Source of the DNA: Christensenellaceae bacterium
GTDB lineage: Bacteria; Bacillota; Clostridia; Christensenellales; UBA1750
Direction of reading: 5' to 3'
DNA: 8,520 nt
NCBI GenBank assembly: GCA_031287285.1
Contig: JAITTC010000216.1
Coordinates: 1-8,520 of the forward strand
Made by a program: the position numbers and the translations under genes. This document shows, in pieces, positions 1 through 5,309 of the stretch (positions are counted from its first letter, which is position 1; each line of letters starts with the position of its first letter). The notes beneath the pieces were generated by a model that saw nothing but the letters and a program-made list of their open reading frames with translations, did not search any database and was not told where the DNA came from.

Positions 1-16
1 CCTGCCCCTTTTGCCC

Positions 17-48
17 CAAAAAAAGGGCCGGGCGCAAAGCGTCCGGCC
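17..48 (-). terminator. Intrinsic terminator-like hairpin, - strand
   Basis: Arms at 26-35 and 39-48 pair over GGCCGG/CCGGCC, one mismatch on the - strand, then CGC/GCG around a three-base loop. On the - strand the hairpin is followed by seven T (the A run at 18-24). It therefore looks like a terminator for leftward transcription. No - strand gene is recognisable to its right before 1842, so what it terminates is unknown. On the + strand it has no T tail. Confidence 0.6.
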
Positions 49-193
49 AGTCAAAAGAGTAGGAGGAGTGACCAACGATACTGCCGAAAAAACCTTCGGC
101 CTGAGCTTACTATGCCCGCTTTTGCCCAATTGATGCAGCACACAAGAAAAATTTTTTAATGAGGATGGGTTTTGCCCCCAAAACGGGGCTGTC

Positions 194-222
194 TTGCGGC
201 TTTTCTTCCGATATGATATGAT
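194..222 (+). promoter_or_regulatory. Sigma-A-type promoter of the rsmD-coaD operon
   Basis: A -35 box TTGCGG (194-199) is separated by 17 bases from a -10 box TATGAT (217-222); an overlapping TATGAT at 212-217 has poor spacing. Transcription would start near 229 and give a very short leader of about 20 bases with the rsmD ribosome binding site (purine-rich AGGGGAGGGG, about 232-241) just before the ATG at 249. This is inferred from consensus match and spacing only. Confidence 0.6.
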
Positions 223-248
223 GAGTTCCGCAGGGGAGGGGAACTTGG

Positions 249-809
249 ATGCGCATCATCGCGGGGGCTCACCGGGGGCGAAGGCTCCAAAGCCCGCCAG
301 GCGAAACGACCCGCCCCACCCTTGGCAGGGCGCGCGAAGCCCTGTTCAGCATCCTGCAGCCGGCCCTTCAGGGCGCTATGGTTCTTGACGCCTTTGCGGG
401 CTCCGGGGCGCTGGGCCTTGAGGCCCTGAGCCGCGGCGCCGCGTTTTGCTGCTTTTGCGAACGGGATCCGGGCGCGCTCGAAGCGCTGAAGTCCAACATC
501 GCCGCGCTTCATCTGGGGGGCTCGTCCAAGCTTTGCCCGGGCGATCTATTCTTGACCCTGCCTCGCCTGAGGCAAGAGGGCCTGCGCTTCTCGCTCGCGC
601 TTCTCGACCCGCCCTACGCTTCCGGGCTGCTCGAGCCCTGTTTAAACGCCCTGCGCGACGCCTGCCTGCTGCTCCCTGGCGCCCTCGTGGCCTGCGAGGC
701 AGAGCGCGGCTCGGCGCTTAGCGCCCCTCCCGGCTTCGAGCCGGTTACCGAGCGCGTCTATGGGCGCAACGCCGTCTGGATTTTTCGCGCTGCCCCGCAA
801 AAACCCTAA
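249..809 (+). CDS. rsmD: 16S rRNA (guanine(966)-N(2))-methyltransferase RsmD
   Basis: This is a 186-residue class I SAM-dependent methyltransferase of the RsmD/YlbH family, which transfers a methyl group to N2 of G966 of 16S rRNA during assembly of the small ribosomal subunit. The family N-terminus is visible as MRIIAGAHRGRRL and TRPTLGRAREALFSIL (residues 21-36). The SAM-binding motif VLDAFAGSGALGLEAL spans residues 45-60, an acidic ERD at 71-73 ends the second strand, and the catalytic DPPY motif is at 120-123. Length is normal for the family. The ATG at 249 is chosen because a strong purine-rich ribosome binding site lies five bases upstream and the family start is conserved. It is first in an operon with coaD, 17 bases downstream, the same pairing as ylbH-ylbI in Bacillus. 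Identification is firm. Confidence 0.96.
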   Translation: MRIIAGAHRGRRLQSPPGETTRPTLGRAREALFSILQPALQGAMVLDAFAGSGALGLEALSRGAAFCCFCERDPGALEALKSNIAALHLGGSSKLCPGDLFLTLPRLRQEGLRFSLALLDPPYASGLLEPCLNALRDACLLLPGALVACEAERGSALSAPPGFEPVTERVYGRNAVWIFRAAPQKP

Positions 810-826
810 AAAAGAGGGATGAAATC

Positions 827-1306
827 ATGCCCGCCTGCTTATTTCCCGGCAGCTTCGATCCGCTCACCAACGGCCATCTCGACCTCATCGCGCGCTTAAG
901 CGCGCTATACGGCGAGGTCGTGGTCTGCGTGATGCAAAACCTCGCAAAAAAGTCCCTTTTCAGCACCGAGGATCGGCTTTCCCTCATCCGGCAGGCCTGC
1001 AAGGGGCGCATCCCCCATGTGCGGGCGGTTTCCTACCCTGGTTTTACGGTTGAAGCCGCCAAAAAAGAGGGCTGCGCGGTCATGGCGCGCGGCCTGCGTA
1101 GCGCCCTTGATTACGAATACGAAACCCAGCTCGCCTTGGTGAACCGCCACCTGGCCCCCGGGGTTGAAACCATCTTCCTTCCGGCAGATCCCGCGCTGAG
1201 CGCGGTTTCGTCCAGCTTCATCCGCGAAATCCATGCGCTTGGCGGCGATGTTTCCGCCCTGGTGCCGGAATGCGTCCTCCATGCCCTGCAAGCGCTCAAG
1301 GTTTAG
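827..1306 (+). CDS. coaD: Pantetheine-phosphate adenylyltransferase (CoaD)
   Basis: This is a 159-residue cytosolic nucleotidyltransferase for the fourth step of coenzyme A synthesis: ATP plus 4'-phosphopantetheine gives dephospho-CoA and pyrophosphate. The N-terminal PGSFDPLTNGH (7-17) carries the TxGH motif that binds ATP. Other family signatures follow in order: the KKSLFSTEDR stretch (41-50), ARGLRSALDYEYE (87-99) with substrate-binding arginines, and AVSSSFIRE (126-134), the SSS..R motif near the ATP site. Length matches the family almost exactly. The start at 827 follows an AGAGGGA ribosome binding site about eight bases upstream. It sits 17 bases after rsmD and is very probably cotranscribed with it. 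No unusual residue is seen. Identification is firm. Confidence 0.97.
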   Translation: MPACLFPGSFDPLTNGHLDLIARLSALYGEVVVCVMQNLAKKSLFSTEDRLSLIRQACKGRIPHVRAVSYPGFTVEAAKKEGCAVMARGLRSALDYEYETQLALVNRHLAPGVETIFLPADPALSAVSSSFIREIHALGGDVSALVPECVLHALQALKV

Positions 1307-1376
1307 GCCAAAAGGGCCCGCCCTTTGCAAATAAACCCCCGTTTTTCCAAACTTCCCCTTAAAGGAGAGATTCCCG

Positions 1377-1838
1377 ATGAACATCTCAGTCACCGAGCTC
1401 ATCAACCACCTCTCTGACGCGCTCGAAAACGCCTCGCCCGTGCCCTTGACGGGCAAGCGGCTGGTGGATGTGGAAACCTGCCTCGATATCGTGGCCGAGC
1501 TGCGCAACTCCCTGCCCGATAATATCAAGCAGGCCGAGATGATCGTCAGGGATCGAGATCGCATCCTGCGCGAAGCCGACCTTCAAGCGCAAGACATCAT
1601 TCACGACGCGGAAATGCAGTTCGATCGCCTCGTCAATGAAGACAGCATCACCCAGGAAGCCCAGCGCCGCGCGAAGGAACTCGTCGCCAGCGCTCGCCGC
1701 CAGGCGGATGAAGACCGCATGGCCGCCGATGAATACATCGACGAGATGCTCGCGAGCCTTGAAAAGTATACCCGCTCGATCTTCGAGGATGTGCGCAACA
1801 ACCGCGAGGAACTGGGCGGCGGAAGCCCGGAGCAATAG
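1377..1838 (+). CDS. Coiled-coil protein of the coaD neighbourhood ('ATPase'/V-type subunit H-like)
   Basis: This 153-residue, highly charged protein is largely helical. The N-terminal part (about 5-50) has the pattern ELINHLSDALE, then PVPLTGKRLVD and LRNSLPDNIKQAE, which is typical of a clostridial family found next to coaD and often labelled 'ATPase' by weak similarity to V-type ATPase subunit H or DivIVA-like coiled coils. Residues 52-145 are a long heptad-like helix rich in Ala, Glu, Asp and Arg. There is no Walker motif, signal peptide or membrane segment, so the ATPase label is not supported. It has a strong AAAGGAGAG ribosome binding site (1361-1369). It lies 70 bases after coaD with no convincing terminator between, so readthrough from the operon is likely. 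Its function is unknown; a structural or scaffold role is only a guess. Confidence 0.85.
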   Translation: MNISVTELINHLSDALENASPVPLTGKRLVDVETCLDIVAELRNSLPDNIKQAEMIVRDRDRILREADLQAQDIIHDAEMQFDRLVNEDSITQEAQRRAKELVASARRQADEDRMAADEYIDEMLASLEKYTRSIFEDVRNNREELGGGSPEQ

Positions 1839-1841
1839 CCT

Positions 1842-2936
1842 TCAGGCCCCCCTCTTCCTGGGCGCCAGCCACAAAAGGCCAAGCCCAAAAAGGAAGCTTA
1901 GGCCAAGCGCGGCTAGCGCAAGGCCCGGCTCCGGCTGCATTGGCGGCGCGGGCAGCGCCATGGCAGGCAGGCTTGGGCTTAAAAAGAAGAGCGCCGCGCG
2001 CATCAACACAAAGCCCAGCGCGCCGTGGCTCAGCCTTTGCAAAAAAAGCAGCTTCAGCGGCAAAAGCCCCTTTAAAAAGCAGGCAGACTGGCAAAAGATC
2101 GAAAAGCCGCCAAAGCTCGCGATCCCGGCTGCCAGGCTCAGGCGCATGGGCAGCGAAACCGCGCTGAGCGCCGCGTCCCGGATGCCTATGCTCACCTCCA
2201 TAAAGCCGCTGAGCAGCGCGCCCGCCGCCGTTTCTGGCAGCAGCCCCGAAAGCACCGTTTCAATCGCAAAAAACAGGCCGCTCTCTTGCAGCAGCGCCCG
2301 CAGGGCCGAAAAGACGATGATGGCGCCGCCCACGAGCACCGCCGCGGAGCAGCTGCTCTGCAGGGCGTTTGGCAGGGCGTCAAAGGGCGAAAGTCCTTCT
2401 TTTTTCATCGGAGCTTGGCCTATTTCAGGTTCTTGCCCAACGCCGCGCCAAAGCAGCGCGTTGAGCAGCCCTGCCACGAACTGCGCGCAGCAGACGGCCG
2501 CACCGAATGCCGGCCCGCCCAGCAGCGCCCCTCCCGCGCCGATCAAAAAAAGCGGCCCGGTCAGGGTGCAGCAGGCGCTGAGGCGCAGCATCTCCCCTTC
2601 GCCAATCGCTCCCTCCTCGTGCAGCGCCGCAAGCAGGCGGGCGGAAGTGGGCGCGCCCGCGATGAAGCACAAGACCATCGCCCATCCAAGGCTTCCGCGT
2701 GCGCGGCAAAGCCATTTTGGCAAAAACGAGAGCCCCCCGGCAAGCGCCAGCATCCCGCTCTGCGAAAGCAGGCTCGTCAGCACAAAAAAGGGCAAAATCG
2801 AGGGCAGAACCGTGCCGCCGAACAAGAGCAGGCCTTCCTTTGCCCCATCCATCGAAGCTGCCGGCCTAAGAAGAAGCAAAAGCAGCAGCCCTCCCAAAAA
2901 AAAGCCCGATAGTATGCCGGTTTTTCGTTCTTTCAT
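1842..2936 (-). CDS. ylbJ: Sporulation integral membrane protein YlbJ
   Basis: This 364-residue polytopic membrane protein has about eight to ten hydrophobic segments from the N-terminus onward. The family signature FGGTVLPSILPFFVLTSLL is near residues 39-57, followed by FIAGAPTSARLLAAL and later a GFMEVSIGIRDAAL segment and a GFSIFCQSA segment, all typical of YlbJ and the related nucleoside-recognition/SpmA-like families. In Bacillus subtilis YlbJ is made in the mother cell under sigma-E and is needed for spore cortex formation; the transported molecule is not known. It is slightly shorter than the Bacillus protein (about 400 residues). The ATG at 2936 follows GGGAGGGCGAGGGG. CATAGGAT on the - strand (2978-2971) matches the sigma-E -10 CATACAAT at six of eight bases, but no good -35 is visible. 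It is convergent with the coaD operon and divergent from the patatin gene. Confidence 0.88.
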   Translation of the reverse strand: MKERKTGILSGFFLGGLLLLLLLRPAASMDGAKEGLLLFGGTVLPSILPFFVLTSLLSQSGMLALAGGLSFLPKWLCRARGSLGWAMVLCFIAGAPTSARLLAALHEEGAIGEGEMLRLSACCTLTGPLFLIGAGGALLGGPAFGAAVCCAQFVAGLLNALLWRGVGQEPEIGQAPMKKEGLSPFDALPNALQSSCSAAVLVGGAIIVFSALRALLQESGLFFAIETVLSGLLPETAAGALLSGFMEVSIGIRDAALSAVSLPMRLSLAAGIASFGGFSIFCQSACFLKGLLPLKLLFLQRLSHGALGFVLMRAALFFLSPSLPAMALPAPPMQPEPGLALAALGLSFLFGLGLLWLAPRKRGA

Positions 2937-2995
2937 CCCCTCGCCCTCCCCCCCAAAAAACAGCTCCCTAATCCTATGAAAGGGGTGCCCCCACT

Positions 2996-3793
2996 ATGAT
3001 GCAACCGGAACCAAAAGTCGGATTGGCCCTGGGCGGCGGCGCCTTCCGGGGCCTTGCGCATATCGGCGTTTTGCAGGTCTTTAACGAGGCGAAGATCCCC
3101 GTGCACCTGGTTTCCGGCTGCTCAATGGGCGCGCTGATCGGCGGGCTTTATTGCTCCGGCATGGATATGCGCCTGATCGAGCGCTACGTCTACACCCTCG
3201 ATGAGCGCAGCCTGGCGGACGTGATCCTCCCTCGCCAAGGGCTGCTCGGCGGCGCTCGAATAGAGAATATTTTGCGCACCCTGACGGGCAACAAGAGCTT
3301 TGCGCAGATGAAGATCCCCTTTTCGGCCCTGGCCGTCGACATCGAGCGCGGCGAGCTGACGACCTTGACCGAGGGGCCGGTCTGGCAGGCCATTCGCGCC
3401 TCGATTTCAATCCCCGGCGTGTTCCGCCCTCTGCGCCTGGGCGATCGGCTCCTCGTGGATGGCGGCGTGCTCTGCCGTGTCCCGACGGATGCCGCCCGCG
3501 CCATGGGTGCGGACTTCATCATCTCGGTGGATGTGGGCTACCACGGCGGCTTCGTGCCCTGCGACGGCCTCAGCGCGATCATCATGCAGGCTTTCGCCGT
3601 GATGGAGTGGGCCCTCATCAAAGAGAAGATCATCACCTCCGATATCAACATCGCCCCGGATCTTCTGCACATCAACATGGTTTCGATCGCCCAGGCCGCT
3701 GAGTGCGTTGAAATCGGCCGGAAGGCGGCGCTCGAAGCCCTGCCGGCCATCCAAGAGGGCATCGCGAAAAAGCGCGAGCTGCCGGGGGCATAG
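2996..3793 (+). CDS. Patatin-like phospholipase family protein (YlbK/RssA-like)
   Basis: This 265-residue protein is a bacterial patatin/NTE-type serine hydrolase, expected to cleave acyl esters of membrane lipids; the natural substrate is unknown. The glycine-rich oxyanion motif LGGGAFRGLAHIGVL spans residues 12-26, the nucleophile elbow GCSMG is at 41-45 with Ser43 as catalytic serine, and the catalytic aspartate is Asp155 in the DGG motif (155-157). The Ser-Asp dyad is thus complete. There is no signal peptide or membrane segment, so it is probably cytosolic or peripherally membrane-bound. Two consecutive ATG codons (2996, 2999) are possible starts; the first is better spaced from the AAAGGGG site at about 2979-2985. 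It is the counterpart of Bacillus ylbK by neighbourhood. It is divergent from ylbJ across 59 bases and ends at a strong terminator. Confidence 0.93.
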   Translation: MMQPEPKVGLALGGGAFRGLAHIGVLQVFNEAKIPVHLVSGCSMGALIGGLYCSGMDMRLIERYVYTLDERSLADVILPRQGLLGGARIENILRTLTGNKSFAQMKIPFSALAVDIERGELTTLTEGPVWQAIRASISIPGVFRPLRLGDRLLVDGGVLCRVPTDAARAMGADFIISVDVGYHGGFVPCDGLSAIIMQAFAVMEWALIKEKIITSDINIAPDLLHINMVSIAQAAECVEIGRKAALEALPAIQEGIAKKRELPGA

Positions 3794-3816
3794 CGCCCGA
3801 TCACCACGGCATGAGA

Positions 3817-3847
3817 AAGCGCCCAATTTGCTTTGGGCGCTTCCTTT
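3817..3847 (+). terminator. Rho-independent terminator of the patatin-like gene
   Basis: A perfect 10-bp stem, AAGCGCCCAA (3817-3826) with TTGGGCGCTT (3833-3842), encloses a six-base loop and continues into CCTTTT. It lies 24 bases after the patatin stop codon and points the same way. Confidence 0.85.
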
Positions 3848-3911
3848 TGATTCGCTGCAAGGAGGAGGTCTTGCGGCGGCGCGGCGGCATCACAGTGGCA
3901 GCGCTAACCTC

Positions 3912-3953
3912 CGTCATTGCGAAACGCGCAGCGACGCGGCAAGCGCAATGACG
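3912..3953. repeat. Intergenic palindromic repeat, copy 1
   Basis: CGTCATTGCG (3912-3921) is matched by its exact reverse complement CGCAATGACG (3944-3953) around a 22-base centre containing CGCGCAGCGACGCGG, so the unit folds as a hairpin. Its left arm is shared with copies at 3978 and 4049. The pattern CGTCATTGCGAG...GCGACGAAGCAATCCAG is one I know as a widespread dispersed intergenic repeat in several bacterial phyla. It is often mis-translated as spurious proteins. Confidence 0.75.
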
Positions 3954-3977
3954 AGGAAGAGTGCTGGGTTGCTTCCC

Positions 3978-4019
3978 CGTCATTGCGAGCAGCATAAGCG
4001 ACGAAGCCACCGCATTGGC
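3978..4019. repeat. Intergenic repeat, copy 2 (diverged right end)
   Basis: It begins with CGTCATTGCGAG at 3978 and continues AGCATAAGCGACGAAGC, the same as copy 3 apart from one base (GAGC versus GAGG). The right arm GCAAT is replaced by CCACCGCATTGGC, so the hairpin is partly lost. Confidence 0.7.
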
Positions 4020-4040
4020 GTCTCAAGCCACCGCATTGGC
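4004..4040. repeat. 16-bp direct repeat, two copies
   Basis: AAGCCACCGCATTGGC occurs at 4004-4019 and again, identically, at 4025-4040, a 21-base period. It overlaps the right end of repeat copy 2 and looks like a recent slippage or recombination duplication between repeat units. Confidence 0.75.
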
Positions 4041-4048
4041 ACCTCCCC

Positions 4049-4085
4049 CGTCATTGCGAGGAGCATAAGCGACGAAGCAATCCAG
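4049..4085. repeat. Intergenic repeat, copy 3 (canonical form)
   Basis: This copy starts with CGTCATTGCGAGGAGC and ends GACGAAGCAATCCAG. ATTGC near the left end pairs with GCAAT near the right. It is the copy closest to the widespread consensus. Confidence 0.75.
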
Positions 4086-4429
4086 CCGATGCGATGCAGC
4101 CCCTCCATTCACGAGGCCGCCGGCTTGCCCCTTGCCCCCCGACCGGCCCTACCAACCCGCTGCGGTGCCGCAAGCAGCACTTCACAGCGTAAAAGAGCGC
4201 TTGATCTTATCCGGGCCCGAAGGGATGCGCCGAAATGCCACCCAGGAATTAGAAGGCGGAATAAACCGGATTCAACAAAGCTCTTTTGTGCCCGATTTCA
4301 AGCTCTTTTATGGCCTTATTCGCTCAAAACCACCATTTTGGGCTCCGCGTAAAGCACCCCCGATTTAAGAGCTCAAAAAGCTATAAAAAGGCAGTTCGAA
4401 TTTTCAGCATTTCAATGAAATTCCCGCGC
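4086..4429. other. Gene-free, structure-rich intergenic stretch (candidate ncRNA or remnant)
   Basis: No reading frame here has a ribosome binding site and a credible protein. The stretch is rich in pairing potential. ATCCGG (4209-4214) pairs with CCGGAT (4266-4271), extended by TTGA (4201-4204) with TCAA (4272-4275) around a TCTT bulge. Inside this, CCCGAAGGG (4216-4224) and CGCC (4228-4231) with GGCG (4255-4258) can form further helices. AAGCTCTTTT occurs twice (4278-4287 and 4300-4309), and its inverse AAGAGCT lies at 4367-4373. TGCGGTGCCGCA is a near-palindrome around 4160-4172. From about 4260 the base composition is clearly more AT-rich than the genes. A right-pointing terminator follows at 4430-4462. 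I do not recognise a known RNA family. Confidence 0.4.
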
Positions 4430-4462
4430 AAGGGCGGCTTTGGGGCGCGGGCCGCCCTTTTT
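4430..4462 (+). terminator. Orphan intrinsic terminator, + strand
   Basis: AAGGGCGGC (4430-4438) pairs perfectly with GCCGCCCTT (4451-4459) around a 12-base GC-rich loop, and five T follow (4458-4462). On the + strand it has the classic T tail; on the - strand the sequence after the stem is GCGCGGGAATTTC, which is poor. It may still help stop transcription of the - strand gene whose stop codon overlaps it (4462-4464). No + strand gene lies between the patatin terminator and this hairpin. Confidence 0.6.
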
Positions 4463-5214
4463 CAAGCCTGCGGAAGCGTTTGCGGCGCGACCGCCTTCAA
4501 TTCCTTCAGCAGGCCGATAGCGCCTGAAAGCAGCTCCTCATCGGGCCCCAGCAGCGCCGCACTGCAGCGAAGGGCATCCACGAGCAGCCTTAGGCAGGTC
4601 GAGCAGAGCCTCTCGTCGAGCAGGCGGTCAAACGGCAGGCGCAGGGAAAGGACCTTTTCGATGGCCATATCGGCCAGCGCGTTGTGCGCCGTGGCCGAAA
4701 GCATGGTGTATTCGGTCTGGTAGAGCTCTTCCTTGCCCGCAATGCGAAAGCGGTTGATCACGTTGAGCTTGTGCGGCGCGTCTAAAAGGGGGAAATACCG
4801 CTCGGCCTTCTGAAGCGCCTCGCGCAGCATCATCGAAGATTCGCTTTCGAGCCGCCGAAGGCCCTCTTCCCCAAGCTCTTTTTCGAGCCTACCATAGAGG
4901 GGCTGGGCCCTGTAGCGAAACAGCGCGTCTCGATCGTAGAGCTCCATGGCGCGGATCACGAAATGATATTCCGAAAAACTCGCAAGGTTATAAAGGTCGA
5001 TGCTGCACTCGAGGGCTGAGCGGAGCAGCACCGCGGGCGGCGCCGAATCCTGGCTTTCGCGCGAAAGCCAGACCGCCCCTTCGCAAAGCGAGAGCAGCCT
5101 TTCGTAATAGAGCAAAAAGTAGCCCTTCCGCACGCTTTTTTGCTCGCTTGCCGCGGGAATGCGCGCGCGCATGAGCCGAACAAGCCGCAGGATCGTGTTT
5201 TCGGTGTGGTGCAA
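4462..5214 (-). CDS. Hypothetical helical protein, DUF5677-like
   Basis: The frame is open from 5316, but I prefer the TTG at 5214 (250 residues). It has GAGGGGAG eight bases upstream (5230-5223), whereas the ATG at 5316 has no ribosome binding site and overlaps the start of uppP; a GTG at 5221-5223 sits too close to the same site. The protein looks all-helical and soluble, without signal peptide or membrane segment. A LLRSALECSIDLYNLASF segment (about 63-80 in this numbering) and a Y..LSATAHN motif (about 169-178) recall the DUF5677 family, whose members share an R-S-x-x-E helix and a Y..LS...H motif; this is from memory and uncertain. Cys residues at the C-terminal part (CSTCLRLL, DALRCSAALL) are not in a metal-binding pattern I recognise. 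Function is unknown and the neighbours give no hint. Confidence 0.75.
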   Translation of the reverse strand: MHHTENTILRLVRLMRARIPAASEQKSVRKGYFLLYYERLLSLCEGAVWLSRESQDSAPPAVLLRSALECSIDLYNLASFSEYHFVIRAMELYDRDALFRYRAQPLYGRLEKELGEEGLRRLESESSMMLREALQKAERYFPLLDAPHKLNVINRFRIAGKEELYQTEYTMLSATAHNALADMAIEKVLSLRLPFDRLLDERLCSTCLRLLVDALRCSAALLGPDEELLSGAIGLLKELKAVAPQTLPQA

Positions 5215-5237
5215 TGCTTCCACTCCCCTCAACAATG

Positions 5238-5247
5238 TGCTATGATA
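5238..5247 (+). promoter_or_regulatory. Extended -10 promoter for uppP, overlapping a - strand -10
   Basis: TGCTATGAT (5238-5246) is an extended -10 element for rightward transcription, with no good -35 (TTCCAC at 5218-5223). The - strand reads TATCAT across 5247-5242, a fair -10 for the leftward hypothetical gene, whose start would lie about 20 bases downstream of the transcription start. The two divergent genes may therefore share this AT-rich core. Inferred from consensus only. Confidence 0.4.
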
Positions 5248-5309
5248 TCCCAAAACCAAAAAAGCGGGACGCCTCGGCGGCCCCTCCTTAAGAAATGGAA
5301 GTGAAGCCA

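Noticed and set aside
61..133. AGGAGG at 61-66 followed by GTG at 68 and a 22-codon frame
   Set aside because: The start codon is only about one base from the ribosome binding site and the peptide has no recognisable feature.
1..159. Frame 1 open from the left edge to a TAA at 157-159, possibly the end of an upstream gene
   Set aside because: The 52 codons give a basic, proline-rich string unlike RecG or any family expected before rsmD, and the frame runs through two hairpins. Openness over 52 codons is weak evidence in GC-rich DNA.
1308..1331. AAAGGG/CCCTTT hairpin after coaD as a terminator
   Set aside because: The stem is six bp with no T tract, and the coiled-coil gene follows in the same direction.
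1636..2979. 447-codon + strand open frame over ylbJ
   Set aside because: It is the antisense shadow of ylbJ: low-complexity Ser/Lys/Pro protein, no ribosome binding site, while the - strand frame encodes a clear membrane protein family.
4195..4262. Lysine or glycine riboswitch on the + strand, suggested by CCCGAAGGGATGCGCCGAA
   Set aside because: The element is too short for the lysine aptamer, lacks its other conserved loops, and no + strand gene follows it until uppP, which has its own promoter.
3708..4352. Long + strand open frame (214 codons) across the intergenic repeats
   Set aside because: It begins inside the patatin gene in another frame, runs through the patatin terminator and the three repeats, and its protein consists of the well-known spurious repeat translation.
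4132..4723. Two overlapping + strand open frames of 78 and 145 codons in the structured block
   Set aside because: No ribosome binding site, no recognisable protein, and the second runs into the antisense of the hypothetical gene.
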